Positions 52,712-60,507 of a stretch of 64,000 nt of DNA are shown here, piece after piece. The stretch is from Lachnospiraceae bacterium A2 (GTDB lineage Bacteria > Bacillota > Clostridia > Lachnospirales > Lachnospiraceae). Below the pieces are notes generated by a model. That model was not told where the DNA came from. It ran no database searches and saw nothing but the letters and a program-made list of their open reading frames with translations. Position numbers and translations under genes: made by a program. The stretch spans positions 2,243,800-2,307,799 of the forward strand of contig KE159636.1 in NCBI GenBank assembly GCA_000403315.2. The letters are read 5' to 3'. Position 1 is the stretch's first letter, and every line of letters starts with the position of its first letter.

Positions 52712-53176
52712 ATGGCAGGAAACATATCTGTGGCAGAGGACGGCAGGAAACAGTTTATCGTAGTGAAAATCGGCAGTGAGCAGTACGGGATAGATATCAG
52801 CTATGTGGATAATATCGTGCGCATGCAGAAGATAACAAGGGTGCCAAAGGCACAGGCTTATTTTAAAGGGATCATCAACCTGCGGGGGGAAATCGTGCCA
52901 GTCATGAGCATCCGCACAAAGATGGACTTAGAGCCAGATGTATTTACAGATGTCACAAGGATAATCATTTTAAAGCTGGAGGAGCATGGCGTCCTTGGGC
53001 TTATTGTAGATGAAGTGAAAGAAGTTGTAACACTCGGTCCGGATGAGATTGATAAAGTGGCTTATGATGCTAAGAACAATAAAAGCAATTTTATCAACGG
53101 CGTTGGCAAGCACGGGGAGGAACTGATTTCCCTCTTTGACACCAACAGTATTATAGATGAAACGGAAAGCGTATAG
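52712..53176 (+). CDS. cheW: Chemotaxis coupling protein CheW
   Basis: A 154-residue single CheW domain (QFIVVKIGSEQYGIDISYVDNIVRM, then YFKGIINLRGEIVPVMSI) that links chemoreceptors to CheA. AGGGGGTG precedes ATG 52712. Located between cheA and cheC as in Bacillus subtilis. Confidence 0.95.
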   Translation: MAGNISVAEDGRKQFIVVKIGSEQYGIDISYVDNIVRMQKITRVPKAQAYFKGIINLRGEIVPVMSIRTKMDLEPDVFTDVTRIIILKLEEHGVLGLIVDEVKEVVTLGPDEIDKVAYDAKNNKSNFINGVGKHGEELISLFDTNSIIDETESV

Positions 53177-53257
53177 TTGGAAGGAATGGGGCTGTTGCGG
53201 CATAGGGGAATCTTGGCAGCAGCCTGTTCGCAATGAAAGAAATGGAGAAAGTGACCA

Positions 53258-53878
53258 ATGGCTAAATTTAATTTGGATCAGGTAAATGAAATGTATTTTG
53301 ACGTCCTTAAGGAAATCGGCAATATCGGCGCCGGGAATGCCACTACAGCAATTTCCAACATGCTGAACATGAGGGTGGATATGGAAGTGCCGAAAATTGA
53401 ATTCCTGACATTCCAAGAGCTCCCTACGGCAATCTCAGCAGAGGAAGAAACCGTCGTAGGCATTTACCTGGAAGTGGAGAGCGATATTGGCGGCAGCATG
53501 ATGTTCCTGCTGAAAATGGAATCTGCCCACTATCTTGTCAACCATCTGATGGGCAGGCCGGACGACTATGCAGAGGAATTTGACGAAATGGACCTGTCAG
53601 CCATTAAGGAAATCGGGAATATTATTTCTGGTTCTTACCTGTCAGCGCTGTCATCTATGACAAAAATGGTAATCACATCCTCAGTGCCCTACCTTGCCAT
53701 TGACATGGCGGCAGCAATACTTAGCGTGCCGGCCATCCAGTTTGGCCAGTATGGGGACAATGCGCTTTTGATCCAGACAGAGTTTGGGGATGATGTGAAA
53801 ATTCAGGGATTCTTTATTTTAATGCCAGATGTAGATTCCTATGACAAGATTTTAACTTCATTGGGGATTGCACTATAA
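53258..53878 (+). CDS. cheC: CheY-P phosphatase CheC
   Basis: A 206-residue phosphatase. Both active-site copies are intact: EIGNIGAGNATTAIS (near 15-29) and EIGNIISGSYLSALS (near 118-132), each with the E and N residues needed for CheY-P hydrolysis. It works with CheD, encoded next, whose binding stimulates it. Confidence 0.94.
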   Translation: MAKFNLDQVNEMYFDVLKEIGNIGAGNATTAISNMLNMRVDMEVPKIEFLTFQELPTAISAEEETVVGIYLEVESDIGGSMMFLLKMESAHYLVNHLMGRPDDYAEEFDEMDLSAIKEIGNIISGSYLSALSSMTKMVITSSVPYLAIDMAAAILSVPAIQFGQYGDNALLIQTEFGDDVKIQGFFILMPDVDSYDKILTSLGIAL

Positions 53879-53891
53879 GAGGAGCAGAGTT

Positions 53892-54374
53892 ATGGCTACA
53901 ATTAAAGTTGGAATGGCAGATTTGAATATCTGTAAAGCGCCGGATATGATTACTACTCTGGGATTAGGGTCATGTATTGGGATTGCAGTCTATGACCCGG
54001 TTTTGAAAATAGGGGGGCTGGCGCATATTATGCTCCCCGACAGCACTCAGATGAGGAACAATTCAAATATTGCCAAATTTGCAGATACAGGGATAGAGGA
54101 ATTGGTAAAAAGAGTAGTAATGGCGGGCGCAAATAAAAGGCGCCTTGTTGCAAAAATTGCCGGAGGGGCAAAAATGTTCCAAGTCAGCGGGCTTTCCACG
54201 GTTGGGAACGTGGGGGAACGTAACGCGCAGGCTTCCAGGGCGAAGCTAAAGCAGCTTGGGATTCCCCTGCTGGCAGAGGATACAGGGCTGAATTACGGCC
54301 GGACGGTGGAACTGTACCCGGAAACCGGCGAGTTCCGCATAAAAGCAGTAGGAAAAACAATAAAATCGATTTAA
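53892..54374 (+). CDS. cheD: Chemoreceptor glutamine deamidase CheD
   Basis: A 160-residue deamidase. The catalytic Cys is in LGSCIGIAVYDP and the His in GLAHIMLPDS; KIAGGAKMF and NYGRTVELYPETG are further CheD signatures. It converts receptor glutamines to glutamates and is held by CheC when CheY-P is abundant. ATG 53892 lies 13 bases after the cheC stop with AGAGGAG upstream. Confidence 0.94.
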   Translation: MATIKVGMADLNICKAPDMITTLGLGSCIGIAVYDPVLKIGGLAHIMLPDSTQMRNNSNIAKFADTGIEELVKRVVMAGANKRRLVAKIAGGAKMFQVSGLSTVGNVGERNAQASRAKLKQLGIPLLAEDTGLNYGRTVELYPETGEFRIKAVGKTIKSI

Positions 54375-54387
54375 AGGGTGATAGGAT

Positions 54388-54696
54388 ATGAAAACGAAGC
54401 AGGTTCCAATCATTATTACGCTGATTGCAGGGCTTACAATTTGCATTATCGGGTTTTTGACGCGGATGGAAACGGGGCAGTTTGTAAAGACTTGGGCCAC
54501 TGTTTTAATATCCTTTTATATCCTAGGATGTATTGCGAAACTGTTGTTGGACAAAAATTTCAAGGAAGAAGATATAGAAGAAGCCACGGATGAGGCAGCG
54601 GAAGGCCAGGAGGGAGAAGGGGAAGGCGAAGACAAGACAGCCGACCTTGGGAACCTAGAAAACCTTGGGGACTCCGCAGATGAAGATGAAAAATAA
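54388..54696 (+). CDS. Small membrane protein of unknown function in the che operon
   Basis: A 102-residue protein with two membrane segments (about 6-23 and 36-54) and a highly acidic cytoplasmic tail (about 60-102, rich in Glu, Asp and Gly). No family is recognised. AAAGGGTG precedes the ATG; it lies 13 bases after cheD and upstream of the motility sigma gene, so it is co-transcribed. A role in motility is inferred only from location. Confidence 0.7.
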   Translation: MKTKQVPIIITLIAGLTICIIGFLTRMETGQFVKTWATVLISFYILGCIAKLLLDKNFKEEDIEEATDEAAEGQEGEGEGEDKTADLGNLENLGDSADEDEK

Positions 54697-54739
54697 GCAG
54701 GCAGCCGCAGGGCGGTTCCTGTAGTCTTGGGGGCTTTGG

Positions 54740-55504
54740 ATGAACGCAGCAGAAAAAGAACGATTGTGGGCAGAATTTGTAAAGCGGCCTACGCCGGAAT
54801 TGAGAGAGCAGATTATTGTAGGGTATGCGCCCCTTGTCAAGATTGTGGCAGGGCGGCTCAGCATGTACCTTGGATATAATGTAGAGTATGATGATCTGGT
54901 AGGATATGGAATTTTTGGCCTGATTGACGCCATAGATAAATTTGATGTAAAAAAAGATGTAAAATTTGAAACATATGCCAGCCTTAGGATACGGGGCTCC
55001 ATTCTGGATCAAATCCGGAAAATGGACTGGATCCCTAGGACAGTGCGCCAGAAGCAGAAAAAGATTGACGAAGCAATTAAGAAAATTGAAACGAGGACTG
55101 GAAGGGCTGCACTGGATGAAGAAATAGCCAAAGAACTGGAAGTAAGCGGAGAAGAACTGCTGAACTGGCAGTCCCAGTTAAAAGTGACAACTATGGTTTC
55201 CCTGAACGAATATGTGGAGCAGGGGATGGAGCCCATGATGGATGCAAGGGGCAACTCCCATTTTATCCAGCCAGAGGACGCCATTGCGGAGGAAGAATTA
55301 AAGAAAGTGCTGGAGCAGTCTTTGGGCACGCTTACAGAAAAGGAACGGAAAGTAATTACCTTGTATTATTACGAGGATTTGACCTTAAAAGAAATCAGCA
55401 ACGTATTGGAGGTGTCGGAATCCCGTATATCGCAGCTTCACACAAAAGCGCTGATGAAGATGAAAAAGACAATGGGACCCTACATGAATATTTTAACGGA
55501 TTAG
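54740..55504 (+). CDS. fliA: Flagellar/motility sigma factor (FliA/SigD family)
   Basis: A 254-residue sigma-28 factor. Region 2 contains APLVKIVAGRLSM, YDDLVGYGIFGLIDAIDKFD and KFETYASLRIRGSILDQIRKMDWIPR; region 3 contains RQKQKKIDEAI; region 4 contains LTEKERKVITLYYYEDLTLKEISNVLEVSESRISQLHTKA. It directs late flagellar and chemotaxis genes. As in Bacillus subtilis it lies near the 3' end of the fla/che operon, where reduced read-through can tune motility switching. No anti-sigma FlgM gene is in the window. Confidence 0.95.
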   Translation: MNAAEKERLWAEFVKRPTPELREQIIVGYAPLVKIVAGRLSMYLGYNVEYDDLVGYGIFGLIDAIDKFDVKKDVKFETYASLRIRGSILDQIRKMDWIPRTVRQKQKKIDEAIKKIETRTGRAALDEEIAKELEVSGEELLNWQSQLKVTTMVSLNEYVEQGMEPMMDARGNSHFIQPEDAIAEEELKKVLEQSLGTLTEKERKVITLYYYEDLTLKEISNVLEVSESRISQLHTKALMKMKKTMGPYMNILTD

Positions 55505-55516
55505 GTGGTTGATGCT

Positions 55517-57118
55517 ATGGAGAGCAAGAATGGATATTTTAAGCTGGATATCAGAGATGGGAACGTATACCTTGTGGTGTTTCCGCCGGCAGACGGCGGG
55601 AAGCCAGTGGAATACAAAGAAGTGACTTCATACTTGGAAGGAAAAGGATATGCGGTGCTGGACGCGAGGGAGCTGAACACTGCATTGACTGCCCGGGGCG
55701 AACCGAGGGAAGTTTTTTTGGGCATGTGGAACGGCTTAGATGAGAGCGAACAGATGGAGGTTACCATATCAATTGATAAGATGCTGGTATTTTGCCGGTT
55801 TTATCCGCCTTCCAATAATGGCAGGCTTATGACTGAGGATGAAATTTTACGCGATTTGGAGTTCCATAAGGTTACCGTAGGGATAAGCCGGGAAGAAATC
55901 CAGAAATTTTTAAAGGAGCGCCATTACTGCACCAATTATATTATGGCGAAAGGGGTTCCGCCTATCAATGGCAAGGATGCCAAAATTGAATATTTCTTTA
56001 ACACGAACCATAATTTAAAGCCTAAGAAAAATGAGGATGGATCGGTAAATTACCACGAGCTGAACACCATCAGCCGGGTGGAGAAGGGCCAGGTGCTGGC
56101 AAAGCTCCACAGGGAAGTGCCGGGAAAACCCGGGAAAGATGTGTTTGGCGGCGATATCCAGGCACGGCAGGAAAAGACGATGAAGCTGGAGTTTGGAAAT
56201 AATATAACCCTGTCAGAGGATATGACGGAAATTTATTCCGGCGTGACAGGCCATGCCAGCTTAGTCAACGGCAAAGTATTTGTGGAGGATGTGTTTGAAG
56301 TCCCTGCGGATGTGGACACTTCCACGGGGAATATTGTCTATGATGGGAACGTCACAATTAAGGGCAATGTAAAAAGCGGGTTTTCTGTCACCGCTAAAGG
56401 GGACATTGTAATCGAAGGCGTGGTAGAAGCGGCTTTCCTGAACGCAGGCGGCCAAATTATTGTAAAGAGGGGCATCCATGGCATGGGCAAAGGCAGGGTC
56501 CAGGCCAAGGACAATATTATTACGAAATTTATTGAAAATGCCACAGTAATTTCCGGCGGGTATATAGAAACGGAATCTATCCTGCATAGCCAGGTGTCTG
56601 CGGGGAATGATATACGTGTAGGGGGCAAGAAGGGGTTTGTAAACGGCGGTGTCATACGGGCAGGCAACCTTGTGGAAGCACAGACCATAGGGTCTTCCAT
56701 GGGTACCCTTACAAGGATAGAGGTAGGGGTAGACCCGGAAATCAAGGAGCGTTATGGGGAACTCCAAAAGAGCATTATCCAAGTCAGCAAGGAGTTAGAG
56801 CAGTTGCGTCCAATCCTTGTGAACTTCAATGAGAAAATGCAGAAAAAGGAGCCCTTAAGCGTGGAACGGGTCCAGCAGGTCCAGTCCGTAGCCCGTTCAT
56901 TTAAGGAAAAACAGCAGGTGCTGAATGCCCAGCGCAAAGAGCTAAAGGACATCCATGAGCAAATCCAAATGTCCCATAACGCGAAAATCAAGGTAAAGGG
57001 CAGCATTTACCCGGGGGTTTCCGTAAATATTTCTGAAGTGAGCATGAATATTAAGAGCGAAAGGTCTTTCTCGAAATTCATTAAGGAACATGGCGAGATT
57101 GTTGTACGTTCGCTGTAA
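55517..57118 (+). CDS. DUF342 family protein (FapA-like)
   Basis: A 533-residue DUF342/FapA protein. The first 250 residues are alpha-beta. The middle (about 265-400) is a right-handed beta-helix with glycine-rich repeats (STGNIVYDGNVTIKGNVKSGFSVTAKGDIVIEGVV, AGGQIIVKRGIHGMG, VSAGNDIRVGG). A coiled coil (about 415-490) follows. Members occur next to sigma-28 genes in many Clostridia and are named flagellar assembly protein A, but the biochemical role is not established. ATG 55517 follows AGGTGG by 8 bases. Confidence 0.85.
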   Translation: MESKNGYFKLDIRDGNVYLVVFPPADGGKPVEYKEVTSYLEGKGYAVLDARELNTALTARGEPREVFLGMWNGLDESEQMEVTISIDKMLVFCRFYPPSNNGRLMTEDEILRDLEFHKVTVGISREEIQKFLKERHYCTNYIMAKGVPPINGKDAKIEYFFNTNHNLKPKKNEDGSVNYHELNTISRVEKGQVLAKLHREVPGKPGKDVFGGDIQARQEKTMKLEFGNNITLSEDMTEIYSGVTGHASLVNGKVFVEDVFEVPADVDTSTGNIVYDGNVTIKGNVKSGFSVTAKGDIVIEGVVEAAFLNAGGQIIVKRGIHGMGKGRVQAKDNIITKFIENATVISGGYIETESILHSQVSAGNDIRVGGKKGFVNGGVIRAGNLVEAQTIGSSMGTLTRIEVGVDPEIKERYGELQKSIIQVSKELEQLRPILVNFNEKMQKKEPLSVERVQQVQSVARSFKEKQQVLNAQRKELKDIHEQIQMSHNAKIKVKGSIYPGVSVNISEVSMNIKSERSFSKFIKEHGEIVVRSL

Positions 57119-57132
57119 AGGAGTGTGGAAAA

Positions 57133-57447
57133 ATGTCAATTCGGCCAGTAGAATTTAGCGGGGTTGTCCAGAGGAGCCAGGACGTGAGCACGGTGAAACA
57201 GCAGGAGGATAATAAATCCATGCTCCAGCAGCAGAACGTCCAGACCCAGTTTTCGAAAGAAACGGCCCACCATATGCGTCAGGTTACCCATGCCAACGAT
57301 TCAGACAATGCGCAGAAGAAGTTTGACGCCCGCGAGAAGGGCAGCAACGAATATGAAGACCGCCGGAACCGGAAAAAGAAGGCGGAGGAAAAAAACAGCG
57401 GAAAGGTAAGCGTTAAAACCACAGGTGGTTTTGATATGAAAATATAG
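57133..57447 (+). CDS. Small charged protein of unknown function in the fla operon
   Basis: A 104-residue hydrophilic protein without membrane segments, rich in Gln, Lys, Asp and Asn (IRPVEFSGVVQRSQDVSTVKQQEDNKSM at the start, a basic RRNRKKKAEEK patch near residue 76). Likely largely disordered. AAGGAGTG precedes ATG 57133. No family is recognised. Its constant neighbours, DUF342 and the SwrB-like gene, suggest a motility role. Confidence 0.7.
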   Translation: MSIRPVEFSGVVQRSQDVSTVKQQEDNKSMLQQQNVQTQFSKETAHHMRQVTHANDSDNAQKKFDAREKGSNEYEDRRNRKKKAEEKNSGKVSVKTTGGFDMKI

Positions 57448-57458
57448 GTAGGTACAGT

Positions 57459-58193
57459 ATGACAACACTAGAAATTGTTTTAATAATCATCGGCCTTGTG
57501 ATGATGGTTGCAAGTTTTTTTGTTACGGAAAAGCTGTCGAACCAAGATTTGGATAAAGTAGCGGAATTAAGCACAGAGGAAATGCAGCGTATCTTGGAAC
57601 GGAGCCTGACAGATGCCCAAGTGAAAGTGGACAATATGGTGGACCAAGTCATTGACCACTCCATTGAAAAATCCATGGAAGTCGTGGAACGGGCGCTGGA
57701 CAAAGAAACCAATGAAAAAATGCGGGCAATTACAGAATACTCTGATACCGTATTGGAATCCATCCATAAAACCCATAATGAAGTCATGTTCCTGTACAGC
57801 ATGCTTAATGACAAACATTCAGAACTTACAAAATACGCAGGGAACTTAGCACAGCTTGCCATCCATCTGGAGGAACTGGAACAGGATATTGAGAATACGG
57901 TGGAACAGTCGGAAGCGATTTTGGATACTGTCCAAAAGTCTGCTTCTGTATCTGCAGCAGCCCCAAAGGCGGCTGACGTGAGAATGCCGGAGACGCCGAA
58001 GCCAGTGCCGGAACCAAAGGCGGAGGAGCCGGCGCCCCCGGAGAAGCCAGAGGATGAAAGGGGCAGCAGTAACCAGAAGATTCTGGATTTATACCGGAAA
58101 GGGAAAAGCGCCGTAGACATTGCCAAGGAATTGGGCTTGGGAGTGGGCGAAGTAAAACTTGTCATCGGTTTATTCAGGGAGGAAGATTTGTAA
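57459..58193 (+). CDS. SwrB-like / DUF6115 membrane protein
   Basis: A 244-residue protein with one N-terminal membrane segment (about 3-22), a long helical coiled-coil region (about 30-165), a Pro/Glu linker, and a C-terminal helix-turn-helix-like segment (SNQKILDLYRKGKSAVDIAKELGLGVGEVKLVIGLF). This matches DUF6115 proteins. In Bacillus subtilis the gene at this place, after sigD and before rpsB, is swrB, which has the same architecture and activates the FliP export gate. The relationship is proposed from position and shape. Confidence 0.7.
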   Translation: MTTLEIVLIIIGLVMMVASFFVTEKLSNQDLDKVAELSTEEMQRILERSLTDAQVKVDNMVDQVIDHSIEKSMEVVERALDKETNEKMRAITEYSDTVLESIHKTHNEVMFLYSMLNDKHSELTKYAGNLAQLAIHLEELEQDIENTVEQSEAILDTVQKSASVSAAAPKAADVRMPETPKPVPEPKAEEPAPPEKPEDERGSSNQKILDLYRKGKSAVDIAKELGLGVGEVKLVIGLFREEDL

Positions 58194-58196
58194 TTT

Positions 58197-58811
58197 ATGA
58201 AACTGAAATATTATTTGCGTGGATTAGGAATCGGGATCATAGGTACTGCCATTGTTATGGGGATTGCCCTTTCCGGGAAAAAAGAAACCTTATCGGATGA
58301 AGAAATCATAGAGCGGGCGGAAGTCCTTGGCATGGTTATGGAAGGGGAATTAGGCCCGGACAGGGAGGATCCGGAACAGGAAAATAATTCAGAAGATCCC
58401 GGCACAACGCAGGAAAGCCAGCCCAATGGGGAAGGGGAGGGCGATGGCGGCCAGGATCGCGGTGAAGATAATGAGGGCGATAGCGGCCAGGATCGCGGTG
58501 AAGATAATGGGGACGATAGCAGCCAGGAGCCAGACGAGGAGTTAGACAGCGAATCGCAGGATTCTGAAATTGTACAGCAGCCTTCCGGGGAAGACGGGGG
58601 TGTGGTAGAGCTTGAAATTAAAGAAGGCGAATTTTCTGACGTCATCAGCAAAAAGCTGTACCAAGCTGGATTAATCCCGGACGCAGAGAAGTTCAACACC
58701 TATATGACCCAGAAGGGCGTGGATGATTCCCTGCGGATTGGCGTGCACCTGATACCTATGGGGGCTTCGGCAGATGAAATCATAGATATCCTGAAAGCGA
58801 GGCCCCAATAA
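58197..58811 (+). CDS. Membrane-anchored protein with MltG/LysM-like C-terminal domain
   Basis: A 204-residue protein with an N-terminal membrane anchor (about 9-27), a long acidic Gly/Asp/Glu/Gln-rich spacer (about 55-130) containing a 12-residue tandem repeat, and a C-terminal domain (about 135-204) with ELEIKEGEFSDVISKKLYQAGLIPDAEKFNTYM, the pattern of the LysM-like subdomain of MltG/YceG endolytic transglycosylases. The catalytic part of MltG is absent. It probably binds the cell wall. Last gene of the operon; a terminator follows. Confidence 0.65.
   Translation: MKLKYYLRGLGIGIIGTAIVMGIALSGKKETLSDEEIIERAEVLGMVMEGELGPDREDPEQENNSEDPGTTQESQPNGEGEGDGGQDRGEDNEGDSGQDRGEDNGDDSSQEPDEELDSESQDSEIVQQPSGEDGGVVELEIKEGEFSDVISKKLYQAGLIPDAEKFNTYMTQKGVDDSLRIGVHLIPMGASADEIIDILKARPQ
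58440..58526 (+). repeat. In-frame 36-bp tandem repeat
   Basis: Two full 36-bp copies (58440-58475 and 58476-58511) and a partial third (58512-58526) encode the GDGGQDRGEDNE-type unit in the acidic spacer of the MltG-LysM-like protein. Copy number is likely to vary between strains. Confidence 0.8.
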
Positions 58812-58827
58812 GAATTTTGCATTAGGT

Positions 58828-58867
58828 GCCCCTCTGCTTGCCTGCAGAAGGGGCTATTGGTGTTTTT
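58828..58867 (+). terminator. Terminator at the end of the fla/che operon
   Basis: GCCCCTCTGC (58828-58837) pairs with GCAGAAGGGGC (58844-58854) across a 6-base loop with one bulge; TATTGGTGTTTTT follows. It lies 17 bases after the last gene of the operon. Confidence 0.7.
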
Positions 58868-58939
58868 AGGGAGGGAATCCTGTAAAAGAATTAAGGTGAA
58901 AGGGATTTACCCTTACCAGCGGATGGCATGGCAGATATT

Positions 58940-59121
58940 TTGTAACAGTTCAGCCTGCAACTGCGCGCTTGCTGCGCGGTTAGCAGCCAACGGATTGGAG
59001 TAGGCCAGGAATCTGCCTCTTTGCCGCAGGCAAACTTTAAAATGGGCGGATTCTGACCCCATTACGGTATTGGCCTGTAGCCGTGCAGCACAGTGCACGG
59101 CTCAGGAGTGAACAGTAACAA
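58940..59121. repeat. MITE-like palindromic repeat upstream of rpsB
   Basis: TTGTAACAGTTCA (58940-58952) and TGAACAGTAACAA (59109-59121) are terminal inverted repeats with two mismatches. Inside, CGCGC-ttgct-GCGCG and a 9-bp stem AGCCGTGCA (59079-59087) with 59094-59102 form hairpins. There is no gene in the 485-base space between the flagellar operon and rpsB apart from this repeat, the terminator and the rpsB promoter. Confidence 0.55.
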
Positions 59122-59158
59122 CTGTGATGATATTTTAAGGGAAAAGCTGCAATAGGAC

Positions 59159-59187
59159 TTGCAAGTAAATTTTTCCTGTGCTATAAT
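59159..59187 (+). promoter_or_regulatory. rpsB-tsf promoter
   Basis: TTGCAA at 59159-59164, a 17-bp spacer and TATAAT at 59182-59187. The transcript would have a leader of about 100 bases before rpsB, long enough for the autoregulation by S2 known in other bacteria; no specific leader structure is claimed. Confidence 0.75.
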
Positions 59188-59296
59188 GGCGGAGATAGTA
59201 AACAAAAAACACATATGCGGATTCTGGGGCCGGTGCCCTATCGGTAGCTTCAGGAGAGGAAGCATATGGAAGCATCTAACCAATGGAGGTAAAAAA

Positions 59297-60022
59297 ATGG
59301 GCGTTATTTCGATGAAACAGTTATTAGAAGCAGGTGTCCACTTCGGGCATCAGACAAGAAGATGGAACCCTAAGATGGCTCCTTACATCTACACAGAAAG
59401 AAACGGGATCTATATTATTGACCTGCAGAAATCAGTAGGGAAGGTAGATGAAGCTTACAAGGCAGTTGCCGACATTACAGCAGAAGGCGGCACTATCCTG
59501 TTCGTAGGGACCAAGAAACAGGCTCAGGACGCCATCAAGGCAGAAGCAGAACGCTGCGGCATGTTCTATGTTAATGAAAGATGGTTAGGCGGTATGCTTA
59601 CCAACTTTAAAACCATCCAGAGCCGTATTGCAAGGCTGAAATCCATTGAAACCATGGCAGAGGACGGGACATTCGATGTGCTTCCCAAAAAAGAAGTAAT
59701 CGCGCTGAAAAAAGAATGGGAAAAATTAGAGAAAAACCTCGGCGGAATCAAAGAAATGAAACGGATTCCAGATGCAATCTTTATTGTTGACCCCAAAAAA
59801 GAAAGAATCTGCGTACAGGAAGCCCATACACTGGGAATCCCCCTGATTGGCATTTGCGATACAAATTGCGACCCAGAAGAATTGGATTATGTAATCCCGG
59901 GCAATGACGACGCTATCCGGGCAGTGAAATTAATCGTTTCTAAAATGGCTGATGCAGTTGTTGAAGCAAACCAGGGGACAGTGGAAGAAGAAGCAGAAGC
60001 GGTAGAAGAAACAGAGGAATAA
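59297..60022 (+). CDS. rpsB: 30S ribosomal protein S2
   Basis: A 241-residue S2 protein with the invariant opening [27 protein letters not shown] and the typical [12 protein letters not shown] and [28 protein letters not shown] segments. ATG 59297 follows GGAGG. The C-terminus ends in a Glu/Ala-rich tail. Paired with tsf, as in most bacteria, but with an unusually long spacer. Confidence 0.98.
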   Translation: MGVISMKQLLEAGVHFGHQTRRWNPKMAPYIYTERNGIYIIDLQKSVGKVDEAYKAVADITAEGGTILFVGTKKQAQDAIKAEAERCGMFYVNERWLGGMLTNFKTIQSRIARLKSIETMAEDGTFDVLPKKEVIALKKEWEKLEKNLGGIKEMKRIPDAIFIVDPKKERICVQEAHTLGIPLIGICDTNCDPEELDYVIPGNDDAIRAVKLIVSKMADAVVEANQGTVEEEAEAVEETEE

Positions 60023-60047
60023 TCCTTGCGGCAAATGGTTAGGGTTC

Positions 60048-60131
60048 TTAATCTGTGCTGGGACTGCTTTACAGTACCGATTGAAGCACATTAATCTGTG
60101 CCGGGCTGCTTACAGTACTGATTGAAGCACT
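60048..60131. repeat. Tandem direct repeat in the rpsB-tsf spacer
   Basis: Two adjacent copies of a 41-43-bp unit (60048-60090 and 60091-60131) beginning TTAATCTGTG and ending GATTGAAGCAC, differing by a few bases and two small deletions. It starts 25 bases after the rpsB stop. Confidence 0.75.
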
Positions 60132-60160
60132 TGCCTATACAGGGATTGTGGGCGGGACAG

Positions 60161-60326
60161 CTAGTGTACTGGCTCATTTATAATTAGGCAAACCTACTTG
60201 TCTTTTCATCCATCTGCTGCGTTAGATTTTCTAGCTGTAGCCACCGCTACACCGTTGAAAATCTGCCTTGTAGAAGAATGAAAATTTTGTGTCGTTTCAC
60301 CAAATATAGGCATGTCAGCACACTAG
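60161..60326. repeat. MITE-like element between rpsB and tsf
   Basis: A 166-bp unit bounded by CTAGTGTACTGGC (60161-60173) and GTCAGCACACTAG (60314-60326), inverted with two mismatches. A central hairpin is formed by GATTTTC and GAAAATC around GTAGC-cacc-GCTAC. A separate palindrome around CAATATTG with GAGGACAG arms lies further on (60350-60375). The 485-base rpsB-tsf spacer contains no gene. Confidence 0.55.
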
Positions 60327-60507
60327 GTTGATAAAGGGTTTAGCAATGGGAGGACAGACAATATTGCCTGTCCTCAATTGCGGGTACAGAACTTGCCATA
60401 TTTTTTGGCAGATGAAGAAATCATATAGATAGATGGCACAGTTTTGCAGAAAGGCGTGTAGCTGCGCCGTGGCGAAGGTGTGCCGGAACATAATGGAGGG
60501 AATAGAA

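Noticed and set aside
58440..58526. 36-bp repeats considered as a CRISPR-like array
   Set aside because: The repeats are adjacent without spacers and lie in frame inside a coding sequence.
59188..59296. Possible S2 or other riboregulatory leader of rpsB
   Set aside because: The leader length is suitable, but no specific conserved structure could be recognised by eye.
60161..60326. tRNA or small RNA gene in the rpsB-tsf spacer
   Set aside because: No cloverleaf, T-loop or CCA end; the sequence is better explained by inverted-repeat element ends.
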